Assembly (NCBI GenBank): GCA_021014325.1
Contig: CM037472.1
Location: 3,658,001 to 3,722,000, forward strand
From: Plazaster borealis
Lineage: Eukaryota > Echinodermata > Asteroidea > Forcipulatida > Labidiasteridae
Reading direction: 5' to 3'
Length of the DNA stretch: 64,000 nucleotides
This document shows, piece after piece, positions 24,261-35,037 of this stretch (the stretch's first letter is position 1; each line of letters begins with the position of its first letter). The notes under the pieces were generated by a model. The model was not told the DNA's origin and did not search any database. It worked only from the letters and a program-made list of their open reading frames with translations. The translations under genes and the position numbers were made by a program.

Positions 24261-25030
24261 TTCATGACTTGGGGCTGAGACAGACAAGTTGTGATTTCAC
24301 ACAGGAATGTAAAATTAGCCCTTCCCATGATATATGCTGATAACATTCACGCATGCGCACAGACACTATTGATTAGCACACGCCATGAAGTTGTGCACTA
24401 GGCAGACGCACAAACGCATATGCGTAAACACCACCATCAGCCCAACCTCGTCCCCATGGTTTACTTTATTTCCAACCATGTTTACAACCTCGTACTGCTC
24501 GACACACCCTGGGGACGAGGTTGCCATCAGCCCCCCCCCCATACAAAATGTTCCATCGTTATGCCAACCAATAGTGCTAGTGCGCACGCGCGATGTGCAA
24601 TTTACATATTTCCTGGGAAGGGTCTATTGAAACGGCTGCTGGTATTTTGACGAAGGAATAACTGCTATTTTTGGATATGGCGTTCACTCTACTCTACATT
24701 TAAATCCCAACCCATACAAATTAGTCACACTAAGACAACAGATCCATGACTCATAACAATAAGATATTCTAATAACTCGAAAATAGTGTTATTGTTGTTT
24801 TCTGGTCACAGGTTTCAACTTGGTCACAGAAGCCATTGACCCCAATAGCCAAAGTAAAAGACCTCTTGGATGATTTCCGGTATCACTGCGTTATATATTA
24901 AAATTCTCTGGTCAACGTTTGAAAGTCTTGTTTTGGGCCCAATCTCAGAAACAGGTTACCAATGAAAATACTGGTTCCCTGCTAATTTTTGATCAGCGGA
25001 AAATTGTGCTAAGCACCTTTTTCTACACCT

Positions 25031-25395
25031 GGGCCCAATTTCATAGAGCTGCTTAAGCACAACAAAATTATGCTTACCAGAAGGTTACCAGCCTAAATAC
25101 AATTTCTCATGTACCCTCTATGGTATCATGGTCGTTTCTGCTCAGCAGATAATTGTTAAACAATATTTTCTGCTTAAAGGCACTGGACACGTTTGGAAAT
25201 TGTCAAAGACCAGTATTCTCACTTGGTGTGTTTTTTCTTTCATAATTTTCTTGCAACTTCGATGACCAATTGAGCCCAAATTTCCACAGGCTTGTTATTT
25301 TATGCATATGTTGGGATACACCAAGTAAAGACACTGGTCTTTGACAATTTCCAAACGTGTACGATGCCTTTAAGAAGCTCTATGGACCCCGGTCT
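25031..25395. mobile_element. Family B MITE interrupted by a family A derivative
   Basis: Family B begins GGGCCCAATTTCATAGAGCT and runs to ATATTTTCTGC at 25173. Its tail resumes at GAAGCTCTATGGACCCC after 25373. Between them lies a family A derivative flanked by TTAA on both sides. Intact family B copies read TTTTCTGCTTAAGCAGCTC here, so the insertion hit a TTAA. Confidence 0.75.
25174..25373. mobile_element. Family A MITE, internally deleted symmetrical copy 5
   Basis: The left end reads AAAGGCACTGGACACGTTTGG to TCTCACTTGGTGTG. It then jumps to the opposite strand of the same end (ATTTTCTTGCAACTTC ... CCAAACGTGTACGATGCC), leaving a near-palindrome of 200 bp. TTAA flanks both sides (25174-25177 and about 25370-25373). 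Confidence 0.75.
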
Positions 25396-25787
25396 CGGAC
25401 TGCTAAAACTTTCTGGGTTTCCCCTTGGTGTCGATCTCGGACCTCTAACTCTTTAAGGTCATGTCCGAATGGATGGCTTTCGGAGCAATGGCTATGGTCG
25501 AATCTCCACAAAAAGGCCTCATTCAACAGCATTCTCATTGCAGCCGACGGCCTCAGCCGTAGCCAAAGTCGCTTGATTCGGACTTAATCTCATTCTCAAG
25601 ACTGACTTACAACAACAATCACCACCTCGAACAAACAGGCATTAATCTGGCATTATTGTTTTTAAACAATGTAGTAATTCAAAAATAACTTTGCTTCTAA
25701 AACTACAAATGGGGAAAAGGGTACGTTGGTAAGTTGGAACTCCGAAACCTCCCCCAACTCTCAAATCTCCACATAAATGGTGTGTGT

Positions 25788-26017
25788 GCACTGCATAACT
25801 GGGGTGTTAAAATTGACACCATGGGTGTTGTCACATTATACATACCCTAAAATAATCCAAATTTACACCATAGGGAATTAAAATAACACTAATTTCTGCA
25901 AAAACAATTACACTTGTGTTATTTTAACACCCTAAGATGTTAATTTTGATTCTCTTTTGGGTAACTATATGTGACAACACCCATGGTTTCAATTTTAACA
26001 CCCCAGTTTCTGCAGTG
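25788..26017. mobile_element. Family C MITE, copy 2
   Basis: CACTGCATAACTGGGGTGTT ... AACACCCCAGTTTCTGCAGTG, with GACACCATGGGTGTTGTCAC arms. Full-length foldback. Confidence 0.8.
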
Positions 26018-26409
26018 TGGAAAAAAGGGATACCCATTTACATCTAAAAAAAAAGAAGAAATAATCAGATTTCCCGGCAAAGGTGAACAGTACTGTAAAA
26101 TAACCTTTATTGATAAAACTGTACAACTTGAAAGTAATATACATCCTTGCATTTGATCTGTTTCAATCAAAACTGCGTTTACAAATTTACAAATATTTTT
26201 ACAAAATGTGAAGATATAGACCTATATAAAGATGAAATCTGTTTAAGTCCTTTCTCCACAAAGGGAATTTGTTTCATACTCATTTCAAATGAATAACTAT
26301 TGATATGAAAACTTTATTAGCATAACGTACAATTTGTCCCGCAGGAACCATTGATAATTGCAACATCTAAATTTACATTCACTAGTCTGCGCTCCAGTAG
26401 TGTACTGGT

Positions 26410-26595
26410 ATACAGTGGCATAACAAGACATGTTCATGGGGGGGGGGGGTGGGGGCAAAGACATAATTTTGGGGTCTTTTGAGGTACGAACCATTCATTT
26501 GTGCATTTGTTTTCGATCGGGGGGGGGGCAAGGGTTCTGAGAGAGGGGCGGCTCCAGGCTCCCCTCCCTGCCCGGCTGCGGCACTGCCTGTATAA
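26410..26595. repeat. G-rich short element (CAGTGGCATAACAAG)
   Basis: CAGTGGCATAACAAGACATG at the left and GGCTGCGGCACTGCCTG at the right enclose two poly-G runs. Inverted ends are only partial. Confidence 0.4.
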
Positions 26596-27061
26596 TCACC
26601 AAGCTTTGAGGAACCAATGTTTTTATAAAGAAAAAATAATGGTCGGTAATCGATTGAATGGAATGTTAAATTAAGGATAACGAATATTGTTTGGTTTAAC
26701 AAATGTATACTCAGTACTTTCCCGAGTCGTGTGTAAAATTCTACAGGCATAATTTACTGGGATGGGATAATCGATTGATTGGTTACCGGAATAAAAATTA
26801 CCCCAAAACTATCAGCTGCTCTTCGCAACCGTTTTCAATATGCACAAATTGTGCATAAGAATAAAGGGGAGATATAATAAACTGAATGTTTGCCGTTTCA
26901 CATTTGATATCGCTGCTGTGAAGGACAATGCATCGGCAGGTTGGTAGGAGTCTTCAAAACGCTTCAATCCAGAATAAGTGTGGCGTGTTGTATACATGAT
27001 GCTGTGTAGAGGCCAATGCGACTCAAAGCACCCGTGGATAAATGGGGCATGAAGTCCGTAT

Positions 27062-27240
27062 AGCTCTATACATGTTCATGTTGGCTGAGTGGTTCTTCCC
27101 TGTCCTTCACCACTGTGGATCCCATTTCGAATCCCCGAACCAGAGCCTCGGACGTGGATTGGGTGGTCAGTCCATACGCGAGTTTCCCTATACTTTCGGT
27201 TTTCCTCCAATATCTAAAAGTGACATTTTCTTCATCATCT
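27062..27240 (+). repeat. Possible tRNA-derived SINE (GGCTGAGTGGTTC)
   Basis: TTGGCTGAGTGGTTCTTCC resembles an A box and CATTTCGAATCCCCG a B box about 50 bases later. GGGTGGTCAGTCCATACG follows. No closed tRNA fold is present. Confidence 0.4.
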
Positions 27241-27327
27241 TCTCTTCACAGGTATCTTCAATCCTGCAGGACACTCTGGAAGATTCCTTGGTTTCATTAC
27301 TAAAAAGATATCTCTCCCTCTCTCTCT

Positions 27328-27700
27328 CTAGTTGACCCAGGTCGGAATCATGTTGAGATTTGCCAATTCGTCTCTATCAAACATCAAGTTAGGAAGATCA
27401 GTTGGAAGCACCCCGATGTATATAGCAACTACATATGTATAGCTTAGCTTTTGTCTTCCTCTTTTTCTCCTTCCATGTTTTGATGACCAGGTGATAAGCT
27501 GAGGCACATGTCCTTTGATGTTTATGTGTGAGTGCCCTGCTAGTCTCAGACGACACTGTTGTATTTTAGTGGATAGTTTTGGTTCATTGCCATACATTTC
27601 AGTACTTGTCATCCAGTGCATTTCCGTAGAGGTTTGTGTAGCACCCGTGCAGTTTCTCTTCTAGTTCCCATGTGACTGTCCATGTATCTGAGAAAGATGT
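27328..27700 (-). pseudogene. Non-LTR retrotransposon remnant (C-terminal end of reverse transcriptase ORF)
   Basis: The minus strand encodes YGNEPKLSTKIQQCRLRLAG, then HGRRKRGRQKLSYTYV, then a DRDELANLNMIPTW-like end. This is the post-polymerase tail shared by RTE-like non-LTR elements (YG..P..S..I..RRLR.AGH, then HG.R.RGRP..TY). An upstream piece (LEEKLHGCYTNLYGN) lies in another frame, so at least one frameshift has occurred. Only this C-terminal stub remains, with no polymerase core or endonuclease. A dead fragment. Confidence 0.7.
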
Positions 27701-27714
27701 AGGTCATATCCCCC

Positions 27715-27955
27715 AGTCCCCGGTTTTCGGGGTACCATAGCTTTTTCTTTGAATTGATATTACAAGTACAACTTAACGGTAGAAGGTTACCTGTCTCCAA
27801 GTTTAGGTCAAGGGAGAGGAGACTCGATGTTTGGCAAGTAGAAAATGTTACTTCGTCTCTGGGGTTGTTTACATCACTCGCAGTGACGTGAAACTTATGC
27901 CTTGATTTATGAGGGGCACCCCGAATACAGGACCTCCTACGATATACCGGTACTA
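27715..27955. repeat. Repeat H, copy 1
   Basis: Starts CCAGTCCCCGGTTTTCGGGG and ends CAGGACCTCCTACGATATA. It matches 38303-38527 in the same orientation with few substitutions, one 10-base deletion and small indels. It adjoins the retrotransposon stub. Confidence 0.85.
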
Positions 27956-28017
27956 AATAATAACAATCCATCCTCACGTTACATTATTGTTTGTGTTCTG
28001 TTGTTCGTTATTGATGT

Positions 28018-31000
28018 TCATGGATCAATGTGGAGGTCAGCAAGACTAGGGGTGAGTGCAGGGGGACTGCAGCCACACGTCTGCTGATGAGAGGAAAGGA
28101 TTGTGAGAAGCTCCTGTCGCTCGGTTTCTAATTGTTGAATCTCTCTGATCAGTTCATGGTTGCTAGATTCAAGTTGATCAGTCTCCTGTAATGATAAGGT
28201 AAACATAATGTTACACAACCAAGTCATGGTATCGACACATGTTATTTTCATGATTAATATTAGGATTATAAAAACCCTTGTCATACCATTGAGTGAAAAC
28301 CTTGGTCTGTGATATTGTTAAAACCTTTGTCGTCTTCCCAGTGTACGAATACTGTTTCTGAATGTACCAACAAAAATGGGTCCAGACGATTTTGGCCTTC
28401 CAACTTTTGGGCCTTTTCCCAAACCTCGGCTTGGGCTCCGGCACCGGCTTGGGTTCCGTCACCGGCTTGCTATATTTTTTTCATACGAACTTTTTGTCCC
28501 CATACGGGATATTAACATGGGCTGGAGAAGGATGATTCAAAAGAGGGCGCTATCAAAAGAAGTTTGTGCACAGTTCGCCGTATGGAGGGACAAAAAGTTC
28601 GTAGGAAAAAAATCTCGCCACCGGCTTGGGCTTCGTCATCACCTTTGAAGCAATGTACATTTTGCACGGAGCATCAAACGGAGCCCGGAGCCCGGAGCCT
28701 CATAAGCCGACGAGGTCTGGAAAAGGCCCTTACAAAAGCCATATCCAAACGGATGGCTTTGGTTGCGGCTACGGCAACATTGCTGAAAACGTTCAACGTT
28801 GCTAGAGCAGCCACTGACCATAGCCGTAGCAGATATCGTATAATTTGGACACGGGCATAGTTGGGCTACGTTGATTTGAGTAGATGGTGAACAAATGGCG
28901 ACATAAATGGATGTTTGCTTTTGTGTACAAATCATCCCTCAAGTCCTTCCAAAAATGATAAAACCATATTATTTCATTGCCATAATAAATAGGTCATATT
29001 CGAGACCCTTTCATGCAAAGAGGTTGTTGGCTAGCGGCCATGGAGTAATCGTCATGTGTAGTGGTGGTTTCTCGTGGTAACCCACATCGAAGGTTAGTCA
29101 TAAACCAACCATGACTGTAATTTGTCCTTCGATGGACCAGGCATCCTGAAAAGGACCACGGCCATTTCGTTGCGCTTTATCAGGCATTTGGAGTGCACTT
29201 ATGATCACGATAATAGCTTGGAAATAAAGTGAAGAAGTTTGTCATTGAAGCGGGGAATCGTTTTAATGTGTTGCCGAAACCACGGCTAATTCACAGGCTA
29301 GGCCCCAAAACGCAAGCTTCAGTTTCAACCATTAGGCACAATAATAACTCTATACACAATCATGCCGAGCTACAGAAATGCTTCTTGAAAGCTGAGGAGA
29401 CTCACTTCTTGAAAGAATAAAACTGTCTTGTCTTGGACTCACCTTTACAAGAACATACGTCCTCTCTCGTCGTTTCTCCCTGCATCTTGAGGCAGCAACC
29501 CTGTTCCTCTCTCGGCGAAGTTTTCTTCTATCTTCCTCCTCTGGTGTCAGCTGAAGAAACGAATACAGGGAAACACAATTACTTATGATTTTCCCCTCGA
29601 AAATTCAAGACCTATCAAAAGTTAAAATAGTCACCCAGCGTGTTTACGTAAAATGCTGTTTTACATTATAGATTACGGCTCTTGGAAATAAAAAAATACT
29701 CACATCGAAAAAGTAAGAAAATAAACAGATCTATATAGCTGGAAATAAGTGTGTCCTCATTGGTTTCTAAACATTTTGCTGTTAGAATTTGTGCCAAGCT
29801 TGAGTTTGGAAATGCCGTGCGGTAACAGTGGTAGAAATACTAAATGTTTTGCGCATAAATACAAGTTGTGAGAATCTAGGAACCGATGAATGGTTTCATA
29901 AAATTAAATACGGGCCCAATTTCATAGATCTGCGTAAGCACAAAAAGTAGCTGCGCACAACAAAATTATGCTTAACACGAGAACAAGGTAACCAGCCAAA
30001 ACACCATTCAACAAGTACCAGCTGTGACTGGTTTTCTGCTTATGTTTGCTTTGCCAAAAAATGTTTCAGCCATACTTTCTGCTTTGTATGAAATTGGGCC
30101 CTGGACACAGTATGGCGGTTGATTTTGACCACGAGTTTTGGCGGTAAACGCAAAACAAGCCAAAAACAACATTAGTCCCTACCGGTATATTGCATGTGCT
30201 TACAGTGCGAATACTGGGGTGTTATAATTGACACCATGGGTGTTGTCACATATAGATACCGAAGAGAGAAACAAAATTAACATCAGGGTGTTAAAATAAC
30301 ACCAATGTAATTGTTCCAGAAATGAGTGTTACTGTAAAGGCACTGAACACGTTTGGTAATTGTCAAAATTCTCACTTGGTGTATCCCAACATATATGCAT
30401 ACAATAACAAGCCTGTGAAAATTTGGGCTCAATTGGTCATCGAAGTTTCAAGAAAATGATGAAAGAAAAAACATCCATGTTGTACAAATTTGTGTGCTTT
30501 CAGATAGGAATAAAAGGCTTCTTGCAAGTTTTTTATTATTTTAGTGAGAAATTACCTCTTTCTCAAAAATTACGTTACTTCAGAGGGAGTCGTTTCTCAA
30601 AATGTTTTAAACTATCAACAGCTCCAAGTAAGTTTTTATGCTAATATACATTTTGAGTAATTACCAAACGTGTACAGTGCCTTTAACACCCTATGATGTA
30701 ATTTTTGATTCTTGGGTACCGGTATCAATATGTGACAACACCCATGGTGTCAATTTCAACACCCCAGTTTTTGCACTGTAGAATTGGTTTAATGTTGCTG
30801 CACTGGGTTTTCTTACATTTTCAGGCTTGGTGAACCTCCAGTCAAGTTGGACTGCCCCGAGACCTTTCTGAAACCTTCTCTGTAGTATATTGACCCGTAG
30901 CTCTTCCCGTAGCATTGTACGATGCATGAAGTCCGCATCGCTTTCAGTGCTAGATTGCTGGGGTGGCGGGCTTACGGCGTCAAAGCCATTGTTGTTGGTG

Positions 31001-31077
31001 GTCAAACCGTTCGCGGTCATGTCGAAGCCACCAGCCGGATCCCACAACTCGTCACCAGGCATGACAATCCGTTCCAT
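28018..31077 (-). CDS. bZIP transcription factor of the ATF3/JDP2/Fos group, complete coding region
   Basis: Minus-strand exons 31077-30817 (ATG at 31077), 29550-29443 and 28185-28018 (TGA) join in phase 0 to 178 residues, close to vertebrate ATF3 length. Donors are GTAAGA and GTGAGT. Residues 56-64 (LREELRVNI) resemble the pre-bZIP helix of ATF3. The basic region is RRERNRVAASRCREKRRER (N103, A106, A107, C110, R111), the NxxAAxxCR signature that contacts TGAC half-sites. The zipper has Leu at 121, 128, 135, 142 and 149 and His at 156, followed by Cys160, as in the ATF3/Fos ending L..H...C. It should act in the nucleus as a homo- or heterodimer on AP-1/CRE sites. The ATG lies 8 bases after an acceptor (TTTCTTTCAG at 31086-31095), so a noncoding first exon exists upstream; the candidate is 39083-39155. 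Which member (ATF3, JDP2 or Fos) is orthologous needs a tree. Confidence 0.9.
28738..28858. repeat. Diverged family P-like foldback
   Basis: ATATCCAAACGGATGGCTTTGG ... CATAGCCGTAGCAGATATCG resembles family P in layout (GGC-rich arms, GTTGC core). A similar diverged copy spans about 25462-25585. This one lies in the last intron of the bZIP gene. Confidence 0.45.
29912..30101. mobile_element. Family B MITE, copy
   Basis: GGGCCCAATTTCATAGATCTG ... GTATGAAATTGGGCCC, with TGCTTAACACGAGAACAAGG inside. In intron 1 of the coding part of the bZIP gene. Confidence 0.8.
30201..30780. mobile_element. Family C MITE interrupted by family A, copy 3
   Basis: Family C left half 30201-30333 (TACAGTGCGAATACTGGGGT ...) and right half 30687-30780 (... 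CCCCAGTTTTTGCACTGTA) are separated by a full family A element. Confidence 0.85.
30334..30686 (+). mobile_element. Family A MITE, copy 6, nested in family C
   Basis: GTAAAGGCACTGAACACG ... CGTGTACAGTGCCTTTAA. The intact family C sequence at this point is GTTATTTTAACACC, so the target was TTAA; the left copy now reads GTAA. Confidence 0.85.
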
Positions 31078-31139
31078 TTTATCTTCTGAAAGAAAAATGC
31101 AAATATGATTGGTTATTCTAAACGATTCCAAGAAGTAAT

Positions 31140-31260
31140 AACACACAAGGAATTTGAACCAACGACCTCCGGATTAACATGCCGGCGCTCTACCAACTGA
31201 GCCATCTAGCCCTGTGTTGGTGGTCTCCCTATTTTGTCAATATCTTTGTTCGGGGTGTGC
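31140..31260 (-). repeat. tRNA-derived SINE, copy with tRNA-like head
   Basis: The minus strand reads GGGCTAGATGGCTCAGTTGG TAGAGCGCCGGCATGTTAAT ... GGTCGTTGGTTCAAATTCC: A box, a GTT anticodon-like loop and a B box. The acceptor stem does not close, and the upstream AAGATATTGACAAAATAGGG is shared with 46310-46460, so this is a SINE and not a functional tRNA gene. Confidence 0.6.
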
Positions 31261-31472
31261 AAGCCAGAAGCCATTCCATTACAAGTCACAAGTGAATGTT
31301 ATATCAGCTCCTTCAAATTTCTCCAAATTAAATGAAAAACCAATTCGAGGTAATAACGACAGTCTTCAGGAAGGGAACGCTTAAATTAACATAGACCTAA
31401 TTTGGCAGAAAAACAATAAACCTTGAGTTAATAAACACACATTCGGCAATAATACCCCACCAACGTTCAGCC

Positions 31473-31663
31473 TGGGCCACTTTTCATAAAGCTGTTTAGC
31501 ATAGAATTCTGCTCAGCACATTTCTTTTAAGCAACAAATGAGTGGGGTACCAGTCAGAGCAATGATAACTCTATGGTATTTTGGCTGGTAAACTATTTTT
31601 CTTCAGCAAGAGTTTTCTGTGCTTAGCAAGTTTTTGTGCTTACATGCTTTGTGAAATTGGGCC
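31473..31663. mobile_element. Family B MITE, copy
   Basis: CTGGGCCACTTTTCATAAAGC ... GCTTTGTGAAATTGGGCC, with GGCTGGTAAACTATTTTTC inside. Confidence 0.75.
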
Positions 31664-32155
31664 TTGTTGATGTACCGTACATTTCGACCGGTTTTCACCC
31701 TAAACGCATTCGTCTGAACAATGAGCGATACCGTCCTCTGGCAGCTGTAATGAGCAATTAAAATTAAAATGGTCTCTGTAAAAACGAGTCGTTTGAAAAA
31801 GTATTATTCAGAATTATTATGTCGAGCTTCCTGAACGTATTTGGACGCTCCCAGATTGTTGGTTCTACTAACCCAGAAAACACCGGACACGCCTATGGGT
31901 GAGTTGGGTCGTTTTGGGCGTTCTAAACCCACGCACGATTTACTGCAATTTCCTGATACTTCCATCGCAAATGTTTTGTGCTTTCTGTGTAGGCCTAATG
32001 TTTTCGAATCGAATATCCACCAAAAAATGGGTCATCTTTACATTTCAGTTGTTTATTTTCAATTTGATTAATGCAACAAACATGTCAACAAGAAATACAA
32101 CTTGATGCTACATCAATGTATACATAATAGCCGGTCATTATTACTAGTGTTTACT

Positions 32156-35036
32156 TTAAAGGTATCGTACACGTTAGGTAATTACTCACAATATATATTA
32201 GCAGGCGCGTACGCAGGGGGGGTGTTTTGACTGTTAAACACCCCCCTTTGCCCTGTAAAAATGGGGATGGAAAATAGAGTAGAGTGCAGAAAAGGAGAAA
32301 GATCTTTTTTATACCGCTAAACAAATTAAAAAGAAAAAAAACATAATAAATAACAAGTATGAAACGGGGGATTTCGACATGGTTCGTATAGGCCCCTCCG
32401 CCCCTGTCTTCTCCGTGCTTACACGTATTATGTACGTGGCGCGAGCAAAATCGCAACCCGGCGGAGCGCGTTTGAAGACAAAATGTGAACTCTACCACGT
32501 CCGCAGTACAAAGCAGTGTGAAATATGAAGGTGGCGCGAATCTCCAAATCACTATCTCCGTTGATTGCAGCATCCCGCTTTTTTCCTGATTCCTATTGTC
32601 CAGTAGCAGGTATGTATTCACCAAGTAATAAGATTAACCCTTTTAGTGCACTGACTGAATGCAGTATTTAATTATCCAGGAATGGAATTACACCACAGGG
32701 GATGGCGAGACAAGTTTCTATTTCTATTTATTGTCTGCTAACTCAAGTTACTCAGTACAGAGTGTGAAAAGTTTGACCTTCATAGAAGTTGTGTGTGCAG
32801 CGCGCGCGGTGGAAGTGCGACACACTACGGAATGAGACCCCATTTTTTGTAATAAACAAAAACATTTGCAATCAATTTCTTGTCGTTATCATTTCGTTTG
32901 TTGCTGTAGGCCCCAAATTGTTTTTGTAATTGGTTAACCTCTTTTGTTTACTGTTCATGTTTGACAAAGTGATATATTTTTTCATATGGAAAACTTTGAG
33001 CCGATTTTGTCAGCAAAGGTTTGACCCACATGTGTGTGTTTATGATGCAATAAAAAAGGACCAGTAGACCACACCATTATCATAATAGGGGAGTAAACAC
33101 AGAAATTAATAAATAATTGAATAAGTGGATGAATAAATAAAATTAATACACTCCTTTAAGGCTTTTTGTTTTGTGATTTTTTTTTTGTCCTTTTTAGAAC
33201 ATATCTCAAAGCTAAAGACCCACTGACAACATGGCACAGGTATTGTCTTCTTTTTTCCCCTTTGTTTTCTTTGTTTCTTTTTCCGGTGTTAGGCCTATCA
33301 GCACGTGCGGACTGCGAAACTTCGCAGACCGAGCATATTATAACGATACTTGTACAGAACATAATTTTCCTTAATGTGTTGATGGAGGAAAAACAAGGGA
33401 CTAGCTTTCTCAGTTCATCTACTTGCAATAAAGTATCGAATAAACCTAAACCGTTTCCTTCTTTGGCCAGAGTGCATTTGTATCCTTACCAGTGTGGTGT
33501 ATCTATATATCAGTCTTAGGGGTTGGGAGAGGGGTGGGTTAAGGGGCCGCACAAAGATTCCCAACGGATGGGATCCATACCATGAGACAAGATCGCCTGA
33601 ACGGCTTGGCGCTGCTGAACATTCACCGTGAGACACAAATTAATACGGACGAGATTCTTAACCGCCTTGCGGAAGACGCACCCAGAAGATTAAATTTCCG
33701 CCTTTCCTGAGTGAGCCTAATGAGGACCTTCAAATATTTTTGAGGAAGTCCATACTTGCTGTTGTTTTAATCTTATCCACCTTTTCCCGATAAATTTTAC
33801 TCATAGAATATGTTTTATCAATTGTTTGTATGATTTTCCTGTTTTAATGTCTTTATTTTGAGGTTGTAGTACTCGCACATGAGATGATAGTTGCGTGTTT
33901 TTGAGATGTGGTTTTGGAGCCGTCGCCCACGACGTGCACAGTGCAAAATTGTCACACACGCTATGCTATACTGCCGGGATTTTTTGGCCAGTGGCCAGCA
34001 CCGTCATGATATGACCGTGCATGTGCGAGACTTCAACTCTCATTATTTATAAGAATCATCGACCTTAATTTATTCAAATAAAATATTTGAAAAACAATTC
34101 ATGAAAAGGTTTTGTTACTCTTTTTGGTTAGTTTAGATAGCTTCCACGGGACAAATCCCATGCTATAACGATACACAAAGGCCTAATAATTACCGATTTA
34201 ATTATTCTATTCGATCTGCACAAGAAGTGCCCCCCCCCAAAAAAAACATTCCATGTAAATTTGTTTAAGCTGCACTGCAGACTATTTTGCCACCGTTAAA
34301 ATATACACACATTTATTTTATGTTTAAGACTTATATTTTGTTACTTTTTATTGTTTCTTCCTCCTTGCTTACGCAATAAAAATCAAATCTGAGAATATTT
34401 AATGAGAGGTTCGAGAATCTTTTATTGTTAAATCTCTGCCACAGTTTTTAACTGATTTTTTTTTCACAAAAACACAGGGAAGAGTTAGAGATATTCAGTT
34501 AAAATGTTCAACTTTATGCCTTCAGAAATGCCCCAGAATGCACCATAGAGCATCTTGGGGTCAAAATTTCCCTGGGGCCCTTAAGCGGGCCCCAGACCCC
34601 ACGCCGTAAAGGCTTCGCGCTTCGCGCTCGCAGTTTCAACCATGGCTAAAGAACCGTGTACTTTACACCCCCCTTGAAAAAATCCTGCGTACGCGGCTGT
34701 ATATTAGCATAAAAAACTGACTTGGTAACGAGCAACAGAGAGCTGTTGATAGTATAAAACATTGTGAGAAACGACTCCCTCTGAAGTAACGTAGTTTTTG
34801 AGAAAGAGGTAATTTCTCGCTAAAATAATAAAAACTTCTTGCAAGAAGTTTTTATTCCTAACTGAAAGCACACAAATTTGTACAACAAGGGTGTATTTTC
34901 TTTCATCATTTTCTTGCAACTTCGATGACCAATTGAGCCCAAATTTTCACAGGCTTGTTATTTTATGCATATGTTGGGATACACCAAATGAGAACACTGG
35001 TCTTTGACAATTACCAAACGTGTACGATGCCTTTAA
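32156..35036 (-). mobile_element. Family A MITE, copy 7, split by a 2.5-kb insertion
   Basis: The left 45 bases (32156-32201, TTAAAGGTATCGTACACG ...) and the remainder (34700-35036, ... CGTGTACGATGCCTTTAA) join into one ordinary family A copy once 32202-34699 and one TATATTAG are removed. Confidence 0.85.
32202..34699. mobile_element. hAT-like DNA transposon relic, 2,498 bp, 8-bp target duplication
   Basis: Terminal repeats CAGGCGCGTACGCAGG (left) and, inverted, CAGCCGCGTACGCAGG (right) differ at one base. The 8-base TATATTAG is duplicated exactly at 32194-32201 and 34700-34707, inside a family A copy. An 8-bp duplication and CAG-type ends are typical of the hAT superfamily. No transposase frame is visible, so the element is nonautonomous or decayed. 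Positions 34500-34640 resemble 55020-55145 inside another element (AATGCACCA.AGAGCATC, GGGGCTTCGCGCTCGC words). Confidence 0.88.
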
Positions 35037-35037
35037 C

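Noticed and set aside
31147..31212. tRNA gene with GTT anticodon on the minus strand
   Set aside because: A and B boxes and a cloverleaf-like order are present, but the 5' GGGCTAG has no complementary 3' acceptor strand, and the upstream flank is shared with another copy at 46.3 kb. It is a SINE head.
32151..32624. 157-codon minus-strand frame
   Set aside because: It runs across the family A/hAT boundary, so it is a chance frame through two mobile elements.
33166..33519. Coding exon with TYLKAKDPLTTWHR between splice-like sites
   Set aside because: It lies inside the hAT-like insertion 32202-34699, the flanking frame is low-complexity, and no partner exon in phase was found.
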